Under the pieces are notes generated by a model. The model was not told the origin of the DNA and did no database searches. It worked only from the letters and a program-made list of their open reading frames with translations. A stretch of DNA of 17,886 bases from Bacillota bacterium (GTDB lineage: Bacteria > Bacillota > Clostridia > Oscillospirales > Oscillospiraceae), in the NCBI GenBank assembly GCA_023393155.1, contig JAEWML010000142.1, forward strand, positions 1 through 17,886. The letters run 5' to 3'. This document shows, piece after piece, positions 1-5,555 of this stretch. The position numbers were made by a program, and so were the translations under genes. Position 1 is the first letter of the stretch. Every line of letters starts with the position of its first letter.

Positions 1-171
1 GTGGAGGTCCGGCGGCAGGAGGAGGCCCAACAGTATCAGCAGCAGGACCAGCGGCAGCACCAACAGCAGGAGAACAGCCGCGGCCAGCAGGACCAGCGCC
101 GCCGGAGCGGAGAGGATTTCCTTCAGCAGCTTCGGCTGGGTCTTGTGACGCTGGATGGGCAGGTGAGCTGA
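1..171 (+). CDS. fliK: C-terminal end of probable flagellar hook-length control protein FliK (partial)
   Basis: Reading frame 1 is open from the first base and stops with TGA at 169-171, giving the last 56 residues of a protein whose start lies upstream. The visible part is very rich in Gln and Arg (runs of QQQ), followed by a short conserved-looking end around DFLQQLRLGLV and a polar tail. FliK proteins of Bacillota commonly finish with a structured FliK C-terminal domain followed by a Gln-rich low-complexity tail, and fliK usually lies just before flgD, as here. FliK would measure hook length and switch the export gate (FlhB) from hook to filament substrates. The assignment rests on position and composition only, because the diagnostic domain lies outside the window. 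Confidence 0.65.
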   Translation: MEVRRQEEAQQYQQQDQRQHQQQENSRGQQDQRRRSGEDFLQQLRLGLVTLDGQVS

Positions 172-205
172 ACGATTCGGATTTTTTAAAGAAAGGAGCG
201 ACTCA

Positions 206-703
206 ATGAGCGACTTTATCGGCGATATCGCAAACGTAGGCAAGATTGGTACGACGGGAAGCAGCAAGTCCGACGCGATGAGCCTGCAAATGGAGGGCTT
301 TTTGCAACTGATGATTGCCCAGTTCCAGAATCAGGACCCGGAAAACGCCGCTTCTACCACCGATATGCTGAATCAGATGGTGCAGATGTCCATGGTGCAG
401 GCCATTACCAACATCACGGACGCCGTCACGCTGAACTATTCGGCCTCTCTTGTGGGAAAGGAAGTGACCATCGGCACCTACGATTCGGACGGAAAGCTGC
501 AAGAAATTGTGGGCACCGTTACCGGCACAGGCACATACAACGGCAACCCTGTGGTGTTTGTGGACGGAAAGAGTTACAGCATGAGCAGTATCATGGCGGT
601 GGGCCGCCTGCCCGACTACAAGACGGAAACGCCCACGGACCCTGTGGATCCGCCTGAGGATACGGACCCCGCAGACCCCGACCAGACCGACCCCGAACCC
701 TGA
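206..703 (+). CDS. flgD: Flagellar hook assembly (hook cap) protein FlgD
   Basis: FlgD forms the temporary cap on the growing hook under which FlgE subunits fold; it is exported by the flagellar type III system. The 165-residue product has the FlgD N-terminal region at about residues 22-85, including FLQLMIAQFQNQDPENA and the Met/Gln-rich helix LNQMVQMSMVQAI. A short Tudor-like beta region follows (about 84-135). Length matches the compact FlgD of Gram-positive bacteria, which lacks the larger immunoglobulin-like insert of enteric FlgD. Residues 142-165 form an acidic tail in which the dipeptide DP recurs five times, an unusual ending for the family. The ATG at 206 has a strong Shine-Dalgarno site (AAAGGAG) just upstream. 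The gene follows probable fliK and precedes flgE with one small gene between, the usual hook-cluster order. Confidence 0.93.
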   Translation: MSDFIGDIANVGKIGTTGSSKSDAMSLQMEGFLQLMIAQFQNQDPENAASTTDMLNQMVQMSMVQAITNITDAVTLNYSASLVGKEVTIGTYDSDGKLQEIVGTVTGTGTYNGNPVVFVDGKSYSMSSIMAVGRLPDYKTETPTDPVDPPEDTDPADPDQTDPEP

Positions 704-757
704 TGACGGGAAAGACGGTTTCATTCCATCAATCAGGCCGTCAAAGGAGTGAGAGTA

Positions 758-1126
758 GTGATTGACAGGATATCCCCCCTGCAAAACGGCGGGCTTTCCG
801 CAAAAACCTCCGTCGCCGGAGCGGCGCAGACCTCCTTCGGAGCGGAGCTGCTGCAGCGACAGCGGGAGAGCCAGTCCGTCGCGTTTTCCAAGCACGCCCG
901 AGAGCGGGCGGAGCAGCGCGGCATATTCGTGGACGAGCAGCTGATGGACCGGCTGAACGACACGGTGGAAAAAGCACAGGCCAAGGGCGCAAACAACATT
1001 CTGGCCTTCGACACCACCCGGGCATTTATCATTAACGTTCCCAATGGGCGGGTCATCACCGCCATGTCTCCCGAGGAGATGAAAGAAAACATTTTTACAA
1101 ACATTGACGGCGCCGTGATCCTGTAA
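758..1126 (+). CDS. TIGR02530-type flagellar operon protein
   Basis: This small protein (122 residues) matches what I remember of the conserved 'flagellar operon protein' family (TIGR02530) found between flgD and flgE in many Bacillota. Recognisable parts are the FSKHARERAEQRGI segment at about residues 43-56 and the C-terminal part with FIINVPNGRVITA and the ending NIFTNIDGAVIL. No signal peptide or membrane segment is seen, so it is probably cytoplasmic. Its biochemical role is not established; position between hook cap and hook genes suggests a hook-export or chaperone-like role, which is inference. I chose the GTG at 758 because AAAGGAG (743-749) lies 8 bases upstream; the in-frame GTG at 749 would overlap that ribosome site. 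Confidence 0.85.
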   Translation: MIDRISPLQNGGLSAKTSVAGAAQTSFGAELLQRQRESQSVAFSKHARERAEQRGIFVDEQLMDRLNDTVEKAQAKGANNILAFDTTRAFIINVPNGRVITAMSPEEMKENIFTNIDGAVIL

Positions 1127-1153
1127 AACAGAGAGCAGGACCGGAAGGATGCT

Positions 1154-1183
1154 CTGGGGAAGGTCCGATTGACCAGTCCCCGG
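1154..1183 (+). promoter_or_regulatory. Hairpin in the leader of flgE
   Basis: The 1126-1211 gap holds an imperfect hairpin. CTGGGGA (1154-1160) pairs with TCCCCGG (1177-1183, one G-U pair), and an inner GGTC (1162-1165) pairs with GACC (1171-1174) across a 5-base loop. It ends about 13 bases before the flgE Shine-Dalgarno site. No U-run follows, so it is not a normal intrinsic terminator. A role in mRNA processing or 5'-end protection of the flgE message is possible but inferred. Confidence 0.4.
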
Positions 1184-1210
1184 CGGCGCCGACCGAAAGG
1201 AGTATTTTCC

Positions 1211-2293
1211 ATGACAGGTGCAATGTATTCCGCGATTGCGGGCCTGAAGGCCCACATGAACAAACTCAGCGTCATCGGCAACAATATTGCCAACATCAAT
1301 ACCCCTGCCTATAAGAAGGCCCAGACTCTTTTCAGCGAGGCAATTTACACCACGCTTTCCGCCGGTTCCAACGGCACAACGCAGGTGGGCGGCGTGAACC
1401 CCTCTCAGGTGGGCTACGGCGTGAGCATCGGCTCTATTTCCATGGACATGAGCACCGCCAGCTTTAATGCCGACGGAGACTCCATGCACTGCATGATTAT
1501 GGGCGACGGCTTTTTCCTCACAGGGCAAAAGCCCGGCGTCGGGACAGCAGCCAACACGCTGGAGGAGACGGACGCCCAGAATTTGGAACTGAGCCGCGTG
1601 GGCGATTTTAAGTTCGACTCTCAGGGCTATCTGGTGGATGGCCGGGGTCAGGTAATTTATGGCTGGGTTACTTATTCCGGGACCGCCACCGCCGGAGAGA
1701 TTGCCGATGCGGAGAATCCCCAGACCAGCGGACAGTTGGTGCCCATCCGTCTGCCTTTGATGGCGGATGGAACCAATCCCTCCGGATTGGCCTCCGGGAC
1801 GGTGGTGTATCCCGGAATGGATGCGGGGGCAAGCGGCATGAATGTGTATCCCGACACGGCCTGGGGGCTGGAGCCCGCCTCCATTGACAGCATTGCCATC
1901 GACAAGGCCACCGGCAAAATCACCGGTAACCTGAAAGATGGCGGCGCGCCCGTGGTGGTTGGCTATATCGCGCTGGCAAATGTGGCCAATCCCAGCGGCG
2001 TCACCCGTTTGGACAATGGCTACTACAAGGCCGGAGAAGGCGCCGGAAAATGCACCGCCGTCTCCATCGGCGGCGCGGTGACGGCCACGGTCAACAACGT
2101 GACCACGGACGGCGTGCCCATCCGCAGCGCGGGCAAAACCACGCTGCAGGACGGAGGTCTGGAATCTTCAGGCACCGACCTTGCCACCGAAATTGCCGAA
2201 ATGATTACCACCCAGCGCGGCTATCAGGCCAATACCCGGATCATTACCGTCACCGACTCCATGCTGGAGGAACTGGTGAACATGAAGCGTTAA
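1211..2293 (+). CDS. flgE: Flagellar hook protein FlgE
   Basis: This is the structural subunit of the hook, the flexible joint outside the cell, exported through the flagellar type III pathway. The 360-residue product begins with the rod/hook D0 helix, including the signature NNIANINTPAYK (residues 24-35). It contains the conserved MGDGFF segment (97-102) and ends with the family's C-terminal helix (ESSGTDLATEIAEMITTQRG and onward, VTDSMLEELVNMKR). The central part (about 110-290) is the variable surface domain. Length is at the short end for FlgE. The ATG at 1211 has AAAGGAG 8 bases upstream; a TTG at 1169 that would add 14 residues lacks support. Two cysteines (Cys94 and Cys281) occur, uncommon in exported axial proteins. 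Hairpins lie on both sides of the cistron (1154-1183 and 2334-2361). Confidence 0.95.
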   Translation: MTGAMYSAIAGLKAHMNKLSVIGNNIANINTPAYKKAQTLFSEAIYTTLSAGSNGTTQVGGVNPSQVGYGVSIGSISMDMSTASFNADGDSMHCMIMGDGFFLTGQKPGVGTAANTLEETDAQNLELSRVGDFKFDSQGYLVDGRGQVIYGWVTYSGTATAGEIADAENPQTSGQLVPIRLPLMADGTNPSGLASGTVVYPGMDAGASGMNVYPDTAWGLEPASIDSIAIDKATGKITGNLKDGGAPVVVGYIALANVANPSGVTRLDNGYYKAGEGAGKCTAVSIGGAVTATVNNVTTDGVPIRSAGKTTLQDGGLESSGTDLATEIAEMITTQRGYQANTRIITVTDSMLEELVNMKR

Positions 2294-2333
2294 TGTCCGG
2301 AAACTGAACCTCATGGAACCTATCGGCAGGCCG

Positions 2334-2361
2334 CCGGACACGGGGGAAACCCCGTGTCCGG
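2334..2361 (+). promoter_or_regulatory. Perfect 12-bp intercistronic hairpin with GAAA loop between flgE and flbD
   Basis: CCGGACACGGGG (2334-2345) is exactly complementary to CCCCGTGTCCGG (2350-2361), with the four bases GAAA as the loop. GNRA tetraloops are known to be very stable. The structure lies 40 bases after the flgE stop and 18 bases before the flbD Shine-Dalgarno site. The bases after it are GGTATGCC, with no U-run, so it is not a standard terminator. A likely role is to protect the 3' end of an flgE mRNA segment, or partially attenuate transcription, so that hook protein is made in excess of downstream products; this is inference. Confidence 0.6.
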
Positions 2362-2390
2362 GGTATGCCGGCGTTTGGAAGGAGAAGCGT

Positions 2391-2606
2391 ATGATTGTCT
2401 TGACAAAGATGAACAGTGACAGGTTTTTGGTAAACCACCTGCAAATCGAGTGCATCGAGCTGATCCCCGAGACAAAAATCGTGATGATGAACCGCAGCTA
2501 CTATCTGGTGCGGGAGACGGCGGAGGAAATTGTGCGCAAAATCGCGGAGTACAACGCCAAGGTGCAGGATATCTCCCGCGCGGTGAGAGTAATCGGTCAG
2601 CGCTGA
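2391..2606 (+). CDS. swrD: FlbD/SwrD family flagellar protein
   Basis: This 71-residue protein starts MIVLTKMNSDRFLVN, the typical start of the FlbD/SwrD family, followed by INCE-like and KIVMMNRSYYLVRE segments. In Bacillus subtilis SwrD is needed for full flagellar power and swarming, and its effect has been linked to stator function. Here the gene sits directly before motA and motB, which agrees with that role. There is no signal peptide or membrane segment, so it should be cytoplasmic. The ATG at 2391 follows a good ribosome site (AAGGAGAAG). It should not be confused with the unrelated Caulobacter transcription regulator also called FlbD. Confidence 0.88.
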   Translation: MIVLTKMNSDRFLVNHLQIECIELIPETKIVMMNRSYYLVRETAEEIVRKIAEYNAKVQDISRAVRVIGQR

Positions 2607-2645
2607 GGAAGAGAAACGCAGCGTTTTGAGGGTTCCACGGGGCCG

Positions 2646-2697
2646 GCCTGATCCGTGCGCACGGAAGCCGCGCGTCTTTGGTACGCGGGGATCAGGC
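2646..2697 (+). promoter_or_regulatory. Branched RNA fold candidate between flbD and motA
   Basis: The 155-base gap between flbD and motA, the longest in the window, contains GCCTGATCC (2646-2654), perfectly complementary to GGATCAGGC (2689-2697). Inside this outer stem lie a self-complementary GTGCGCAC (2655-2662) and a small hairpin, CGCGT (2671-2675) with ACGCG (2683-2687), so a three-way-junction-like fold can be drawn. A further 6-bp stem, CGGGCG (2714-2719) with CGCCCG (2732-2737), follows before the motA start. No U-run is present. I see no match to the c-di-GMP riboswitch consensus. Function is unknown. Confidence 0.4.
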
Positions 2698-2761
2698 AGG
2701 CGCTTATAAAAATCGGGCGGCGGCGCGGTTGCGCCCGTTGTCCGGCAGGGGTGAGAGACGG

Positions 2762-3619
2762 ATGAATTTAACCTATATTATCGGCACGATAGTGGCCATG
2801 GGCATTATGATCGCGGGCATGATGTTTACCACCAACGCCGCCGGCGCTTTTACCATCAGCGTTGAACAGCTTAAAAACTTTCTGGACCCGGCCAGTATTC
2901 TGATTACCATAGGCTGCACATTTGCGGTGGTAGTGGCCAGCTTCCCGCCAAAAATGCTGAAGAATTTGCCGCGGCATTTCCGGATTATGCTGAACACCAG
3001 AAAGTTCGACCCCATGTATTACATCGACCAGTTGGTGGAGCTGGCGCAGGTGGCCCGGAAAAACGGACTTTTGGCGCTGGAGGAAAAGGCCAACGCGCAG
3101 GACGACCCGTTTTTCAAGCAGGCCATCATGCTGATTGTGGACGCCAACGACGCCGACAAGGTGCGGGGCATCCTCAATAACGACATCGAATGCATGTCCG
3201 CCCGGCATGACGGCGTGGCGGGAATGTATGAGCGCGGATCCTCCGTGGCCCCCGCCTTCGGCATGGTGGGCACTCTGGTAGGCCTCATTAACATGCTGAA
3301 GAACATGAATCTCTCCGGCGAAGGCGGCTCGTCCAGCATCGGCTCCGACATGGGAACGGCCCTGATTACCACGCTGTACGGCTGCGTGCTGGCTCATATG
3401 ATTTTCAATCCCATTGCCTCCAACCTGCGCACGCGAGACGAGGAGGAGGTGCTCTGCAAGATGATTATTGTGGAGGGCATCATGTCGATCCAATCCGGCG
3501 AAAACCCCAAGTCCCTGCGGGAAAAGCTGCTGACCTTTGTGGACCAAAATCGGCGGGAAGAGGGCGGCGGCGCCAAGGGCGAGAAAAAGAGCCGGGGCAA
3601 GAAGAAAAAAGAGGAATGA
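2762..3619 (+). CDS. motA: Flagellar motor stator protein MotA
   Basis: MotA forms, with MotB, the ion-driven stator in the cytoplasmic membrane that turns the rotor. The 285-residue product has four membrane segments, at about residues 4-25, 43-62, 162-182 and 198-220. Known functional features are present: the cytoplasmic loop RKNGLLALEE with Arg99 and Glu107 (same 8-residue spacing as the E. coli rotor-contacting pair Arg90/Glu98), and the conserved proline of the third segment in PAFGMVGTLVGL (Pro164). ALITTLYG marks the fourth segment. The C-terminus is a Lys/Glu-rich cytoplasmic tail (about 262-285), longer and more charged than usual. The ATG at 2762 follows a modest ribosome site (GGGGTGAG). 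motB follows after 30 bases. Confidence 0.96.
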   Translation: MNLTYIIGTIVAMGIMIAGMMFTTNAAGAFTISVEQLKNFLDPASILITIGCTFAVVVASFPPKMLKNLPRHFRIMLNTRKFDPMYYIDQLVELAQVARKNGLLALEEKANAQDDPFFKQAIMLIVDANDADKVRGILNNDIECMSARHDGVAGMYERGSSVAPAFGMVGTLVGLINMLKNMNLSGEGGSSSIGSDMGTALITTLYGCVLAHMIFNPIASNLRTRDEEEVLCKMIIVEGIMSIQSGENPKSLREKLLTFVDQNRREEGGGAKGEKKSRGKKKKEE

Positions 3620-3649
3620 TTTGGAGAAACACGAGGGGGTGAGCGGTAT

Positions 3650-4474
3650 ATGAAAAAGCGGAAAAACGCGGGCGGCGCAAATTGGATGGACACCTATGGC
3701 GACATGGTGACGCTGCTGCTGTGCTTTTTTGTGCTGCTGTACTCCATGTCCACCATCGACCAGCAGAAGTGGGTGCAGTTGGTGCAGAGCTTCAACCCCG
3801 ACGCGGTGCAGGAGATTACAGAAAACAGCGGCAACAACGGACAGCTTGCGGACCCCACCACCCCGGCGGATGGCGAGCAGTCCAGCCTGACCCAGACGCA
3901 GATTGTGGCCTCCATCGAGCAGCTTTATCAGGATTTAAAGTCCTATGTCGCCCAGCAAGGGGCTGCGGAAAACATCTCCGTCACCAAGGGCGAGGGATAT
4001 GTGTTCATCTCCTTCAACGACGCCGTGTTTTTTGACGGGGACAGCTATGTCCTGCGGCAGGACGGCAAAGAGGTTCTGGAGGATGTGGGCGTTATCATCG
4101 GCAAGGCCAGCCCCGCCATCGACGAGCTGCGGGTTTTGGGACATACGGCGCAAGGCGACCCCGGAAAGCCCAACAATCCAACGGTAGACCGCTTTTTGTC
4201 CTCCGACCGGGCCGCGGTGGTGTTGATTTATTTGCAGGAAATGGATATTTTGGACCCCGCCCGGATGATCAGCATGGGTTATGGGCAGTTTCGCCCCGTG
4301 GCAGATAACGCCACCCGGGAGGGCCGGGCCAAAAACCGCCGGGTGGAGCTGATTGTCACCGGCAAGGATTTGACCAATACGCTGGGCGATCAGATTGAGC
4401 AGTATTATACGGAACGGGGAACGCCGCCGCCCGTTTCCGCCGAGGTGCAGGGAGACAGCGCCGCCGCGGAATGA
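3650..4474 (+). CDS. motB: Flagellar motor stator protein MotB
   Basis: MotB carries the ion path and anchors the stator to peptidoglycan. The 274-residue product has a basic N-terminus and a single membrane segment, TYGDMVTLLLCFFVLLYSMS, in which Asp18 is the essential ion-binding residue. A linker (about 40-105) follows, with the OmpA-like peptidoglycan-binding domain at about 115-245. In that domain LRVLGHTAQGD replaces the usual GHTD (Ala167 where Asp is expected), while LSSDRA keeps the conserved Arg187, and the family ending AKNRRVELIV is intact. Whether protons or sodium ions are used cannot be decided from this sequence. Start ATG 3650 has GAGGGGGTGAG upstream. No fliL follows; fliM comes next. 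Confidence 0.95.
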   Translation: MKKRKNAGGANWMDTYGDMVTLLLCFFVLLYSMSTIDQQKWVQLVQSFNPDAVQEITENSGNNGQLADPTTPADGEQSSLTQTQIVASIEQLYQDLKSYVAQQGAAENISVTKGEGYVFISFNDAVFFDGDSYVLRQDGKEVLEDVGVIIGKASPAIDELRVLGHTAQGDPGKPNNPTVDRFLSSDRAAVVLIYLQEMDILDPARMISMGYGQFRPVADNATREGRAKNRRVELIVTGKDLTNTLGDQIEQYYTERGTPPPVSAEVQGDSAAAE

Positions 4475-4488
4475 CCCGCAATGATACG

Positions 4489-4504
4489 GCCGCCCCGGGG
4501 CGGC
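4489..4504 (+). promoter_or_regulatory. GC palindrome between motB and fliM
   Basis: GCCGCCCCGGGGCGGC is a 16-base perfect palindrome in the 61-base gap between motB and fliM. It can form a 6-bp hairpin with a CCGG loop about 20 bases before the fliM ribosome site (4521-4529). No U-run follows. It may be one of the recurrent intercistronic hairpins of this operon; a protein-binding role cannot be excluded. Confidence 0.35.
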
Positions 4505-4535
4505 AGAAGAGAATACATGGGAGAGGGGGATGCCG

Positions 4536-5555
4536 ATGTCGGAGGTGCTTTCACAAAGCCAAATCGACGCGCTGCTCAACGCGGCGCGAAGCGGGGAGAA
4601 GATTGAGACCGAGGAAGATACGTCGAAAGATAAAAAATACAGAAAATACGACTTTCGTAGCCCCCGCAAATTTACCAAGGACCGGCTGAAAATGCTGGAC
4701 AGCATTTTTGAAAATTATTCAAGAAATCTTAATTCCCGTATCAACGGTTTGATGCACACAAGCTGCGAAATCAGCGTGGAATCCGCCGAAGAGCAGCGCT
4801 ATTACGAGTTTTCCAACGCTCTGATCGAGGGCGATGTTCTGACGCTGGCCTATATCAAGTACGGAGAAGTGGTGGAGGATATTCCGGCGCTGCTGCACAT
4901 CAGCAAGCCTCTGCTGCTGAGCATGATCGACAGGATGATGGGCGGCGAGGGCGAGGTGGACGACGAGCTGGACCCGGAGTACACGTTTACTGATCTGGAG
5001 CTGAAAATTCTGGAGGGCCTGAGCCAGTATTTTGTGGATAACATGGGCGAGAGCTGGCAGAACTACATTCAACTGGACTTTCAGTACGGGCGCGTGGAGG
5101 CGAATCCCACCATGATTCAGCCCTTGGGGATGGACGAAATCGTGGTCATTATGGACCTGACAGCAAAATTTCCCAACTGCGACGGGCATATAAGCGTATG
5201 CCTTCCCGGCATGGTGCTGACCAACGTTTTCAGTGAAATCAGCCGTCTTAACACAGCACACAGAAGTCAGGACGAGGCGGCGGGCAAAGAGATTTTTGAG
5301 TCTCTGAAAACTACGGAAATCGATCTGATTGCGGAAATCTGCCGCACAAAGCTCCGGCTCAGCGACATCTACCACCTGAACGTGGGAGACGTGATTGATT
5401 TGAAGCGGCCCAAAAGCTCGGCGGTTCATATCAACATCGGCGGGCGGCGCTGGTTTGACGGCGTGATGGGAATACACAACAAAAACATGGCGGTCAAAAT
5501 AGGAAGGACCTATTACGGGCCGGAGGGAAGGAACGTCGAACAGGATGGCAGATAA
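4536..5555 (+). CDS. fliM: Flagellar motor switch protein FliM
   Basis: FliM is the C-ring protein that binds phosphorylated CheY and reverses rotation. The 339-residue product begins with the CheY-P binding peptide LSQSQIDALL (residues 5-14), then a flexible acidic/basic linker. The phrase KYDFRSPRKFTKDRLK starts the middle CheC-like domain (about 40-230), which carries MMGGEGE, a variant of the usual FGG-type motif. The C-terminal FliN-like (SpoA) domain, which binds FliY, spans about 255-330. Two in-frame ATG codons exist (4530 and 4536). I prefer 4536 because the ribosome site GAGAGGGGG (4521-4529) directly abuts the first. The end overlaps fliY by 11 bases, so translation is probably coupled. 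Confidence 0.95.
   Translation: MSEVLSQSQIDALLNAARSGEKIETEEDTSKDKKYRKYDFRSPRKFTKDRLKMLDSIFENYSRNLNSRINGLMHTSCEISVESAEEQRYYEFSNALIEGDVLTLAYIKYGEVVEDIPALLHISKPLLLSMIDRMMGGEGEVDDELDPEYTFTDLELKILEGLSQYFVDNMGESWQNYIQLDFQYGRVEANPTMIQPLGMDEIVVIMDLTAKFPNCDGHISVCLPGMVLTNVFSEISRLNTAHRSQDEAAGKEIFESLKTTEIDLIAEICRTKLRLSDIYHLNVGDVIDLKRPKSSAVHINIGGRRWFDGVMGIHNKNMAVKIGRTYYGPEGRNVEQDGR

Noticed and set aside
181..200. T-run (181-187) before flgD as a possible terminator of fliK
   Set aside because: No GC-rich stem precedes the T-run; it is followed at once by the flgD ribosome site.
203..1528. Antisense open frame (441 codons) opposite flgD, the TIGR02530 gene and flgE
   Set aside because: It spans three real genes and two gaps on the other strand and shows no recognisable domain.
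2334..2361. Intrinsic terminator after flgE
   Set aside because: The stem is strong but no U-run follows and the operon continues with a good ribosome site, so I list it as an intercistronic hairpin instead.
2641..2740. Cyclic di-GMP riboswitch before motA
   Set aside because: The stems are present but I find none of the conserved loop sequences of the c-di-GMP-I or -II classes.
2707..2740. Second sigma-28 promoter candidate (TAAA at 2707, GCCCGTTG at 2734) before motA
   Set aside because: Spacing is well over the 15 bases needed and the -10 match is poor.
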